DNA from: Prevotella sp. UBA4268
GTDB lineage: Bacteria > Bacteroidota > Bacteroidia > Bacteroidales > Bacteroidaceae
Direction of reading: 5' to 3'
Length of the DNA stretch: 12,111 nt
Assembly: GCA_002395135.1 (NCBI GenBank)
Contig: DGWC01000048.1
Coordinates: forward strand, 1 to 12,111
Shown here: in pieces, positions 1 through 6,383 of the stretch
Position numbering within the stretch: position 1 is the stretch's first letter
Layout of the letters: each line of letters begins with the position of its first letter
Translations under genes and position numbers: made by a program
The notes under the pieces: generated by a model
Databases searched by the model: none
What the model was told of the DNA's origin: nothing
The model's input: the letters and a program-made list of their open reading frames with translations, nothing else

Positions 1-773
1 CAGGCATCGAAGGCCATCTTGGCCACCGTGCCGGCAATGGTGGCAAGGGCAAAGGCCACGTTGCGTTCCATCTTGCCGCGTCCCATCTGGGCATACACCA
101 CGTTATAGTCCATCGTGTCGAAGCCCAGCAGGTCGGTGGTCATCTGCCGGTTCAGGGGAAACGAACTGCCATAGCCCGCCGCACTGCCCAGGGGGTTGCG
201 GTTGGTCATGCGATAGGCGGCCTGCAGAAAGAGCATGTCGTCGGCGAGACTCTCCGCATAGGCGCCGAACCAGAGGCCGAAACTGCTGGGCATGGCTATC
301 TGCAGATGGGTGTAGCCGGGCATCAGAATGTCCTTATACTGGTTGCTCTTGCTGATGAGTTCGTCGAAGAGCACCTTGGTTTGCTCTGCAATGTCTTTCA
401 GTCTGCTGCGGGTGAAGAGTTTCAGGTCCACCAGCACCTGGTCGTTGCGCGACCGTCCGCTGTGAATCTTCTTTCCCATGTCGCCCAGTTTGCGGGTGAG
501 CATCAGTTCCACTTGCGAGTGCACGTCTTCCACGCCGTCCTCGATAATGAACTCTCCGCGCTCGCATACCTGATAGATGTTGTTCAGTTCTGCCAGCAGT
601 TGCGCAAGTTCCTCTTTCTCCAGCAGTCCGATGGATTCGAGCATCGTGATGTGCGCCATGCTGCCCAGCACGTCGTATTTGGCAAGGTAGAGGTCCATTT
701 CGCGGTCGCGGCCCACGGTGAACCGTTCTATCTCCTTGTTCACCTCAAAGTTCTTTTCCCAAAGTTTGTTCAT
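1..773 (-). CDS. argH: Argininosuccinate lyase, N-terminal 257 residues (runs off left edge)
   Basis: ArgH splits argininosuccinate into arginine and fumarate, the last step of arginine synthesis, in the cytoplasm. The gene starts at ATG 773-771 and the frame is open to base 1, so the C-terminal part, including the catalytic-serine loop, lies outside the window. The visible 257 residues carry the fumarase/aspartase-superfamily landmarks of this enzyme: EDVHSQVE at about 82-89, SGRSRNDQV at 105-113, MPGYTHLQ at 151-158 with the conserved Thr-His pair at 155-156, and NPLGSAAGYG at 193-202. It begins 3 bp after the stop of the SRPBCC gene, so it is very probably co-transcribed with pyrE and that gene. 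Identification is firm. Whether the missing part is intact cannot be seen. Confidence 0.96.
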   Translation of the reverse strand, partial: MNKLWEKNFEVNKEIERFTVGRDREMDLYLAKYDVLGSMAHITMLESIGLLEKEELAQLLAELNNIYQVCERGEFIIEDGVEDVHSQVELMLTRKLGDMGKKIHSGRSRNDQVLVDLKLFTRSRLKDIAEQTKVLFDELISKSNQYKDILMPGYTHLQIAMPSSFGLWFGAYAESLADDMLFLQAAYRMTNRNPLGSAAGYGSSFPLNRQMTTDLLGFDTMDYNVVYAQMGRGKMERNVAFALATIAGTVAKMAFDA

Positions 774-776
774 TGT

Positions 777-1193
777 TCATTCATATTGTATGGCTGCCAG
801 CATGTCGGCAATCTTTTCCAGTCCCTCGGAGAGCGGCTTCGACACCATGCCCTTGATAAACGGGTTGAGGTCGGCCTTGATGGTGAGTTTCATCTTGCTG
901 CTGGTTTCCGTCACGGGGAGCATCTGAATCCAGAGGTTAAACGGCACGGGCGACTGCTCGGTTTCGAATTTGATGCACTTGGGCTCTTCGCGCTCAATGA
1001 TGTTCATCTTGATTCTGCCCACAGGTGCCACGCTGATGCTCACGCTGTCGGTGTCGAACTCCAGGTCTTTCAGTTTTTCTTCGGGCAGTTTGTCGGCCAC
1101 GCGGCTGATGTTGCTCAGGTCGCTCAGCATGGCATACACCTTTTCCTGCGGATAGTCTATCTGCCTGATACTGCTTTCATATTTTGTTATCAT
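777..1193 (-). CDS. SRPBCC (START/polyketide cyclase-like) family protein, 138 aa
   Basis: This is a small protein of the SRPBCC helix-grip fold, which binds hydrophobic ligands; the ligand here is unknown. It opens with an alternating strand and a helix (YESSIRQIDYPQEKVYAMLSDLSN), followed by beta-rich sequence with a GRIKMNI segment, and closes with a long amphipathic helix containing LEKIADML, as is usual for the fold. There is no signal peptide, so it should be cytoplasmic. I chose ATG 1193-1191 because an upstream AAGGA (10 nt before it) fits a ribosome site and because a longer reading frame, back to 1316, would overlap pyrE by about 100 bp. It lies between pyrE and argH in one apparent operon. 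I cannot assign it a role in either pathway; the tight spacing only suggests joint expression. Confidence 0.8.
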   Translation of the reverse strand: MITKYESSIRQIDYPQEKVYAMLSDLSNISRVADKLPEEKLKDLEFDTDSVSISVAPVGRIKMNIIEREEPKCIKFETEQSPVPFNLWIQMLPVTETSSKMKLTIKADLNPFIKGMVSKPLSEGLEKIADMLAAIQYE

Positions 1194-1212
1194 ACGCTTT
1201 CGGTCCTTTCTC

Positions 1213-1845
1213 TTAGTTGTTCCAGTGTGCGGGGTCTTTGCGCCATTCGTTGAGCAGCGCGGTGTCTTCCTGTGCAATATAGCCCGTTTCCAGGGCTTCC
1301 TCCACCACGTGCTCATAGTCGGTGAGCGTCACCAGTCTGACGTTTGCGTCCTCAAAAGCCTGCTTGGCCACGGGGAAGCCATAGGTGTAACTGGCCACCA
1401 TGCCCACCACCTCGAAGCCGGCATTGCGCAGGGCCTCCACGGCTTTCAGCGAGGAGCCGCCCGTGCTGATCAGGTCTTCAATCACCACCACCTTGGCACC
1501 CTCGGGCAGTTCGCCCTCAATGAGGTTCTGCATGCCGTGGTCTTTCGCCTTTGAGCGGATGTATACAAACGGCATGTTCAGCGCGTCGGCCACCAGGGCA
1601 CCCTGTGCAATGGCTCCCGTTGCCACGCCAGCCACGGCATCGGCCTCGGGAAACTCGCTGATCACGGCGTGCACCAGTTCCTGCTTCACCCATGTGCGCA
1701 GGTCGGGGAACGACAAGGTCTTGCGGTTATCGCAATAGAATGGCGACTTCCATCCCGATGCCCATGTGAACGGGTTGTTCGGCTGCAGTTTAATCGCCTT
1801 TATTTTCAGCAGTTTCGATGCGAATGTTTTTTTCAACTGATCCAT
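1213..1845 (-). CDS. pyrE: Orotate phosphoribosyltransferase, 210 aa
   Basis: PyrE joins orotate to PRPP, giving orotidine 5'-monophosphate, the fifth step of de novo pyrimidine synthesis, in the cytoplasm. Length is normal for the family (about 210 aa). The PRPP-binding motif is VVVIEDLISTGGS at residues 119-131, with the paired acidic residues Glu-Asp followed by the STGG loop. The family's flexible catalytic loop is seen as RSKAKDHG at 97-104, and the N-terminal block has the expected ASGWKSPFYCDNR at 29-41. I take ATG 1845-1843 as the start. An in-frame extension to a TTG at 1923 adds 26 residues unlike the family and is probably untranslated leader. It heads the pyrE-SRPBCC-argH run; the next gene follows after 19 bp. 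Confidence 0.96.
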   Translation of the reverse strand: MDQLKKTFASKLLKIKAIKLQPNNPFTWASGWKSPFYCDNRKTLSFPDLRTWVKQELVHAVISEFPEADAVAGVATGAIAQGALVADALNMPFVYIRSKAKDHGMQNLIEGELPEGAKVVVIEDLISTGGSSLKAVEALRNAGFEVVGMVASYTYGFPVAKQAFEDANVRLVTLTDYEHVVEEALETGYIAQEDTALLNEWRKDPAHWNN

Positions 1846-1960
1846 ATTGTTGCTATTTTTTACGATTTTTTGTTTACAATTCCAAAGTCTGGCAGATCTG
1901 CATCCTGAAACAGGCTGTACCAAAAACGCCAGATGCTTTCCTTTCTACTTATATCGTTTG
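1846..1960 (-). promoter_or_regulatory. pyrE 5' leader with possible RNA structure
   Basis: If the promoter at 1961-1996 is right, pyrE mRNA has a leader of roughly 100 nt. On the minus strand it can form a 6-bp helix TCTGGC/GCCAGA (1933-1928 with 1893-1888), enclosing a small CCTG-TTT-CAGG hairpin (1914-1904). The part next to the start codon is AT-rich and has no Shine-Dalgarno site. The structure could be incidental; no known riboswitch or PyrR site is recognised. Confidence 0.3.
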
Positions 1961-1996
1961 CAAAAATACAAATAATTCTGGAATTATCGTTGCAAA
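1961..1996 (-). promoter_or_regulatory. Candidate Bacteroidetes-type promoter for pyrE
   Basis: On the minus strand, TATTTTTG (1968-1961) matches the Bacteroidetes -7 box TAnnTTTG, and TTTG (1996-1993) could be the -33 element. The 24-bp gap between them is longer than usual, which lowers confidence. A perfect 7-bp dyad, ATAATTC-TG-GAATTAT at 1972-1987, lies between the two boxes and could be an operator. No other gene in the neighbourhood needs this promoter. Confidence 0.42.
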
Positions 1997-2059
1997 GGCG
2001 ACAAGTTTTTTAGAAACATGGTTAAAGATTAAAAACTATTTCTGAATGTTTCTTCTTCT

Positions 2060-4594
2060 TTAAAGGTCGAGACTCAGGTGGAGCATGATTTCGCGTTTCC
2101 GCAATCGGCTGATGTAGTACACCTGCGAGGTGGGCGAGATTATGCGCTGTTCGTATGTCTGCTTGCCGAGAAGATTGTTGAGGGAGATGCCTGCTTCCCA
2201 GCCCTGAGTCCTGTAGTAGGCTCTTGCATCGGCAAACAGGGCGAAAGACATTGACTGGTCGTTGCTGTGCTGGCATTCGGTGCTTCCTTCTATGTTCCAT
2301 TCTTGCAGATGCCCGCCAATTTTAAGTGTATGTGAGAAATGCAGGGTTGATTTGGGCAGGTTTGCCATGGGCAGTTTCCCATGCAGGCGTGTGAAGTTGA
2401 GCGACGAGTTTCCATCTATCGTGAGGAATTCTGTAGGCGATGCATAATAGGTGAAGTGGCATCTCGCCGATTGTGTCTTTCGTTTGCTCGCTTCTCCAGC
2501 CAATAGCACATCTGTTGTGTGCCAGCTATATGTGCCGCTCAGGCCGAGAGAGGCCTTCATCCACCCAAACTGTTTGCGCACAGAGCCATTGAGCGATTGA
2601 ATGGTAGAGTGTCCTTTCTTGTCTGTTTGCTCCATTTCATATTCACCGTTTGAAAGTCCCGCTTTGTAAAGAGAGGGCAATTCTACGACAGAGTGCGAAG
2701 TGCCGATGTTGGCAAAGAACAATCTGCCAGTGTCATGGAAATTGAATTTGACATCTGCTTGATTACTCACAATATCTCTGATGATACCGTTTCCCACGCT
2801 GATGGTGTTGTAAGTGGTGTATATTTTCAGCGGGCTAATGGAGTAGAATTCAGGATTGTGTATATGGCGTTCGAAACTTCCCTCTAAGTCGAGGGTGGGG
2901 AGAATCTCATATTTCAGGTTAGCATACGGTGTGAACAGCAGCTTGTTCTTATTACTTTCATCCAATTCCCTGAGCAACCAGTTGAGCCTGGCTCTCAGGT
3001 TGAAAGTCAGCTTTCCGTATGAAAGCCAGAGTGAAGGAATGTAGGCAAGGCTGTGCTGGCGGTAAAGGGCTGTAGCACTGCTGTCGGCGATGCTCACATC
3101 CTCCTTCTTTTGCAGGGTGGTGAGCGCAAGGTCGTTGGAAATGTTCAGCTTTCCTATAGCCTGCGTGAAAGAGGCTTTGGCTTCCAGTTCGTGTTCGGAG
3201 AGCGTGAGGCGTTCAGTCTGTTGGTTTACAATCCTCAGGTATCCTGGCTGGTAACAGTAGTCGGCGTTCACCTGCACTCCGATTGTTCTCTTTTTCCCAA
3301 GCGGCAAGGTGAGATGCAGCTCGTCTCTGATGCTTCTTTGGTGAGGTCTTACCCGCTGTTCCACTTCCCTTCCGTTCAGCCATGTGGTTCCCTTGCTGTG
3401 GTCATAATTGAGTTGAGCGTACAGCATGTTCCGCAAAAATGTTCTTTGGGTGTTTATCTCATACTGCACGTTGGCATTAACCTGATTGCTGAAAGCCTTT
3501 GATCGGTTTGTCTCTGAGGTGAACGCCACGGTGTCCACATCTGTGTAATAGGTTTCCACCGTGCTTTCTCCCTTGGTACGGTCAGTAATGCCACTCACCT
3601 GCAGTCTCAGCGTGGTGCCTTCCTTGGTTTTGAAGAGCCAGTTGGAGCCTGCAATATGGGTGTCGTTGAATGTGCTTCGCTCCATTTGTCCGACGGTACC
3701 TCCCACCTTGACATTGTGCAGGATTGAAATGTGAGGCCTTCCTCCTCCTGCCAGGTTTGAGAGTTCATTCAGGATGCCTTTCCCCGTATTGCTGCCTTTG
3801 TACATGGAGAGCGTTTGCAGTTTCCGGCTGAACCGCATCGTCATCAACTTGTTTTCGCGCAGCCAGTCGGGATGCCCTTGGGTGGAGAATCCACCGGATA
3901 TGTCAGCAGTGGCTATCCATACGTTGCGGGCAGAATCGTTGAGCACGATGTTCAGGGCGGCTTTCTCGCTGAACTTCTTCTTTCTCAGGAGTCTCACGGG
4001 CTGGTGGTTCTTGAGCACCTGCACGCTCTTCACCTTGTCAGCGGGAATATTATTGCTCGCCATACCGTATTGTCCGCCCATCATGTCGAGTCCTTCGATG
4101 TAAAACTTGTTGATGGGAATGTCCCGAAAAGAGATGGTTCCATTGCTGCTCACTGACAGTTCAGGCATGCGCTTGATGACATCGGCAATGGAACGGTCGC
4201 CCTGTTGCTTGAATCCACTGACTAAATAGTTAAGTGTGTCGCCTTCCTCAACTATTATCCTTGGTTTCACTTTCACTTCTTTCAGTTGTAGCGGCTGTTC
4301 GGTCAGCACAATGGTTCGCTTCTGCTTGAATTGACCTGCTTCAGTTTCGGTGGTGCGGAAACCAATTCGCGAGAACATAAGGCTTCCTGCAGTCTTGCCC
4401 TGTGGCGTGGCAACAGAGAATTCACCCCGTTTGTTGGTGCGGGTGAAAGCGATGGGGGTGTCGCCCTGTTTGAGTGTCACGGAAACCGCTTCAAGAGGCT
4501 TTCCTGTGGTATCCGTAACGCTGCCTTGGAATGTCTGGCTTCTGAGGCATCCCGTCAGCAGAAAGAATATCGCCGTTATCAGCAGTCTTTGCAT
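2060..4594 (-). CDS. Outer-membrane beta-barrel protein with carboxypeptidase-regulatory-like domain (TonB-receptor type), 844 aa
   Basis: This is a large outer-membrane protein of the TonB-dependent-receptor type. An N-terminal export signal (residues 1-20) is followed by a carboxypeptidase-regulatory-like beta-sandwich (about 22-97: GSVTDTTGKPLEAVSV, then a TRTNKRGEFSV strand). Next comes a plug-like domain (about 133-220: SIADVIKRMPEL, IEGLDMMGGQYGM, DKVKSVQVLKNHQPV), then about 620 residues of alternating polar/aromatic strands typical of a barrel. I see no SusC-type TonB box or SusD partner. ATG 4594-4592 is preferred to a TTG two codons upstream. The signal contains a lipobox-like LTGC at 13-16, odd for a barrel protein. 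It is the last gene of the three-gene unit with the GLPGLI gene, 13 bp after it. Such barrels often sit beside GLPGLI genes; substrate unknown. Confidence 0.85.
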   Translation of the reverse strand: MQRLLITAIFFLLTGCLRSQTFQGSVTDTTGKPLEAVSVTLKQGDTPIAFTRTNKRGEFSVATPQGKTAGSLMFSRIGFRTTETEAGQFKQKRTIVLTEQPLQLKEVKVKPRIIVEEGDTLNYLVSGFKQQGDRSIADVIKRMPELSVSSNGTISFRDIPINKFYIEGLDMMGGQYGMASNNIPADKVKSVQVLKNHQPVRLLRKKKFSEKAALNIVLNDSARNVWIATADISGGFSTQGHPDWLRENKLMTMRFSRKLQTLSMYKGSNTGKGILNELSNLAGGGRPHISILHNVKVGGTVGQMERSTFNDTHIAGSNWLFKTKEGTTLRLQVSGITDRTKGESTVETYYTDVDTVAFTSETNRSKAFSNQVNANVQYEINTQRTFLRNMLYAQLNYDHSKGTTWLNGREVEQRVRPHQRSIRDELHLTLPLGKKRTIGVQVNADYCYQPGYLRIVNQQTERLTLSEHELEAKASFTQAIGKLNISNDLALTTLQKKEDVSIADSSATALYRQHSLAYIPSLWLSYGKLTFNLRARLNWLLRELDESNKNKLLFTPYANLKYEILPTLDLEGSFERHIHNPEFYSISPLKIYTTYNTISVGNGIIRDIVSNQADVKFNFHDTGRLFFANIGTSHSVVELPSLYKAGLSNGEYEMEQTDKKGHSTIQSLNGSVRKQFGWMKASLGLSGTYSWHTTDVLLAGEASKRKTQSARCHFTYYASPTEFLTIDGNSSLNFTRLHGKLPMANLPKSTLHFSHTLKIGGHLQEWNIEGSTECQHSNDQSMSFALFADARAYYRTQGWEAGISLNNLLGKQTYEQRIISPTSQVYYISRLRKREIMLHLSLDL

Positions 4595-4607
4595 TAACAA
4601 TTGTTGT

Positions 4608-5474
4608 TTATTTTTTCTTCTCCTCTATGATTTCTATGAGGCAGGCTTCGTGAGAGGGAATTGCGGGCTTTGGGGTTTCTTTAATATATGGTCTCAGTTC
4701 CTCGGGGATGGGTCTTGGTGGGTTTACGATTCGGTTGTAGGCGTAAGGGTCTTTTCGCATGAGTTTGTCAAGATATTGCTTTCTTTCGGGCGACATGGAG
4801 GAAAAGCGTAGGTCTGGGATAAACATAGGGCGGGCAATGCTGCTCAGGTTGTCGCAGACAAAAGTGAAGTCGTCCTTCGAGTCTTTGGCATAAAGAATCA
4901 GTCCCGGCAGTCCGCACAGTTTCCACGGACCTTCGCTGATGGGAATATCCAAGGCGTAGGCGGCTCTCCATGTGCGCCCTCGAAATTGGCATGAAGCGAA
5001 ATGGCACGTGTAGCCCAGCAGTGTGGTGTCGCCCTCCTCTAACTGCCAGTCGAACTGCGGCAATTCTTCTTCATATTTGTATAAATCCCAACGGGAGAAC
5101 GTGTGCGTGAGTTTCGTCTCGTTGGGATAGTGCTTGATAACGTATTCATAGGGCCTATCCAAACTCTGGAGCCCATTTTCCCTACCTGTTTCAAATGCTG
5201 TGCCGGCGAGTTTGACTATCTCGACTTTGTAAGAATCATATAGATTCTTATTCCATTTGCATTTTTCAAACAAGTAGTTAGACCATCCGTTGATACAGTA
5301 ATATGTGGAACAGTTGTCTCCTACCTCTAATATGCAGGGATGATACTGTAACTCCCTGCTGTCTGCATATAGGTTCTCGTAGACTTCGTAAACGGCTGTA
5401 ACCCTTGTTGTGTCGATGCACTTAAAGCCCGGTAGAATGCCAAGCGCGGAAGCAATAAGAATAGAAAGTGTCAT
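4608..5474 (-). CDS. GLPGLI family protein, 288 aa
   Basis: The family is named for a conserved motif, present exactly here as GLPGLI at residues 188-193 within EGPWKLCGLPGLIL. The lead-in ALDIPISEGPWKL and the preceding GYTCHFA segment are also family hallmarks. Family function is unknown; members are exported envelope proteins of Bacteroidetes. The first 18 or so residues are hydrophobic with a weak N-terminal charge, so export is likely but the signal is not textbook. The protein is rich in cysteine (10 Cys), suggesting disulfides outside the cytoplasm. The C-terminus is proline-rich, then charged, ending in EEKKK. The start ATG overlaps the stop of the 145-aa gene as ATGA (5474-5471), pointing to translational coupling. 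The barrel gene follows directly, suggesting the two proteins work together. Confidence 0.93.
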   Translation of the reverse strand: MTLSILIASALGILPGFKCIDTTRVTAVYEVYENLYADSRELQYHPCILEVGDNCSTYYCINGWSNYLFEKCKWNKNLYDSYKVEIVKLAGTAFETGRENGLQSLDRPYEYVIKHYPNETKLTHTFSRWDLYKYEEELPQFDWQLEEGDTTLLGYTCHFASCQFRGRTWRAAYALDIPISEGPWKLCGLPGLILYAKDSKDDFTFVCDNLSSIARPMFIPDLRFSSMSPERKQYLDKLMRKDPYAYNRIVNPPRPIPEELRPYIKETPKPAIPSHEACLIEIIEEKKK

Positions 5475-5908
5475 GATGGGTCTTCTTCAAATACAAAGTT
5501 TAATCCTGCATTTTTATGATATTCGTATATTTTCCTTGCAAGTGCGTGCAAGGTTTCTGTGCTAAAATAATGTTGAGACTCGGGCCAATACTCTCTTTCA
5601 TCTAATTGTGCTTGACCGCCTGACAAATAATACCAAAACTTGAAATCTACGAATATTGGACAGATGAGATAATGCCCCCCCATATTTACTCGTCCATATA
5701 ACACATTGTAATGAAAGGGAACATGTTTTTCTTGATTCCCAATGATGACAGTAAGCCGGTCTTGCATTTCTCCTCCCCAAAATGGATCTGTGTAAGAAAT
5801 CCCTGAAAGAGGCATTAGTGGAGGAATAATTGTGCTGACACGGGAAGATGAATTGGCTTGTACCAAAAAGCCAAAGACGAGAATAATGATAGCAATTAAC
5901 TTCTTCAT
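5471..5908 (-). CDS. Unrecognised secreted protein, 145 aa
   Basis: I do not recognise a family. The protein opens with a clear signal peptide: MKK, a hydrophobic core (LIAIIILVFGFLV) and a likely cleavage near residue 18-21 (QANSS), so it should be periplasmic or surface-exposed. The mature part of about 125 residues has aromatic clusters (DPFWGGE, FKFWYYLSGG) and no cysteine apart from one at CPIF, and it ends in an acidic stretch. Coding is supported by the signal peptide, by its ATGA overlap with the GLPGLI gene, and by the promoter-like box about 92 bp upstream. It is the first gene of the three-gene envelope unit, so a role with the GLPGLI protein and the barrel is plausible but inferred only from position. 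Confidence 0.75.
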   Translation of the reverse strand: MKKLIAIIILVFGFLVQANSSSRVSTIIPPLMPLSGISYTDPFWGGEMQDRLTVIIGNQEKHVPFHYNVLYGRVNMGGHYLICPIFVDFKFWYYLSGGQAQLDEREYWPESQHYFSTETLHALARKIYEYHKNAGLNFVFEEDPS

Positions 5909-6000
5909 AATACTTTGATGTTTAGATAGATTATTGTTTTATTAAGAAGAATGAGTTTTCTCCATCACTTCATTGGAATTGGTTGCTCTATATTTATATG

Positions 6001-6008
6001 CAAAGATA
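6001..6008 (-). promoter_or_regulatory. Candidate -7 box for the 145-aa/GLPGLI/barrel operon
   Basis: On the minus strand the sequence reads TATCTTTG, an exact match to the Bacteroidetes -7 consensus TAnnTTTG, 92 bp upstream of the start codon at 5908. I find no TTG-type -33 element at the usual distance, so an activator may be needed or the match may be chance. Confidence 0.42.
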
Positions 6009-6099
6009 TGTAAAACAGAATTAAAAAGAGCACGCGCTGCTGATTATTTTATATTAATTAACGGAAGGATAGATGATGGGGAAGTGAAATGGAAACGCG

Positions 6100-6150
6100 A
6101 AAACGGCGCTTCGCAGCCTTCGAAGCGGCGTTTTGGAGCATGGAAAACGC
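6100..6150. repeat. Overlapping inverted repeats (hairpin block A)
   Basis: Two alternative hairpins share one arm. The first pairs 6100-6113 with 6121-6134: 14 positions with one G-G mismatch and a 7-nt loop. The second pairs GCGTTTT (6128-6134) perfectly with AAAACGC (6144-6150) around the 9-nt loop GGAGCATGG. Because arm 6128-6134 takes part in both, only one can form at a time. The block resembles the hairpin at 6280-6306 in sequence and in loop. Confidence 0.7.
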
Positions 6151-6158
6151 AGAGATGG

Positions 6159-6246
6159 AAAAGTAAATTAAATTAATTTGCTGAGTAAATTAAAGTGATT
6201 TGAAAAGTAAATTAAATTAATTTGCGCGGTAAATTAAATTGATTTG
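6159..6246. repeat. Two 44-bp tandem units made of four 22-bp AT-rich repeats
   Basis: The core GTAAATTAAATTAATTTG starts at 6163, 6185, 6207 and 6229, exactly 22 bp apart. Copies 1 and 3 are identical; copies 2 and 4 (GTAAATTAAAGTGATTTG and GTAAATTAAATTGATTTG) differ from each other at one base. The 4-bp links are AAAA, CTGA, AAAA, CGCG and then CTGA. As 44-bp units, 6159-6202 and 6203-6246 differ at 4 positions. The core contains the palindrome AAATTAATTT in copies 1 and 3. A 22-bp period is about two helical turns, so bound proteins would sit on one face. Confidence 0.85.
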
Positions 6247-6274
6247 CTGAAGAAGGGAGACGCTTTTAAACATG

Positions 6275-6306
6275 AAAAACGGCACTTTGGAGCCTCGAAA
6301 GTGTCG
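6275..6306 (-). terminator. Possible intrinsic terminator of the recX-comF transcript
   Basis: On the minus strand the stem CGACACTTT/AAAGTGCCG (9 positions, one A-C mismatch) with a 9-nt loop is followed directly by TTTTT (6279-6275). It lies about 78 bp after the comF stop. The stem is modest and the T-run short, and the same sequence belongs to a repeat family, so termination is a proposal only. Confidence 0.4.
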
Positions 6307-6383
6307 CATTCGCGATTGAAAAGTGATGCTTTGGTAGGGTGAAGGGGGCAAAAAGGCGGGTGGATAGTGGTGTTTCCGCGCGG

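Larger units (their letters stand above)
5909..6383. other. 475-bp non-coding region between comF and the GLPGLI unit
   Basis: This stretch separates the end of comF from the start of the 145-aa gene. From right to left it holds a hairpin with a T-run (possible comF terminator), four 22-bp AT-rich repeats, a second hairpin-forming block related to the first, and a TATCTTTG promoter box. Short reading frames cross it (for example plus-strand 6089-6166 and 6271-6318), but they read the related repeats in different frames, so they do not look like genes. Confidence 0.7.

Noticed and set aside
306..1253. Long plus-strand reading frame of 315 codons
   Set aside because: It runs antisense through argH, the SRPBCC gene and the end of pyrE, whose protein motifs are unmistakable. 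Its His- and Phe-rich translation has no family features.
1846..1923. 26-residue N-terminal extension of PyrE from a TTG
   Set aside because: The residues do not fit the family, the resulting length is too long, and ATG 1845 gives the normal length.
2004..2037. Inverted repeat AGTTTTT/AAAAACT as terminator of the barrel gene
   Set aside because: The stem is pure weak A-T pairing apart from one C-G pair, with a 20-nt loop and no following T-run on the minus strand.
5973..6176. Plus-strand frame of 67 codons in the spacer
   Set aside because: It crosses the promoter box and the hairpin block and ends in the 22-bp repeats. No signal, domain or ribosome site supports it.
6159..6246. CRISPR-like array
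   Set aside because: The links between repeats are only 4 bp, there are no spacers of normal size, and no cas gene is present.
6271..6318. Mini-frame MKNGTLEPRKCRIRD and the similar mini-frame at 6089-6166
   Set aside because: The underlying DNA repeats are read in different frames in the two places and the peptides are not alike, so a DNA or RNA element explains them better.
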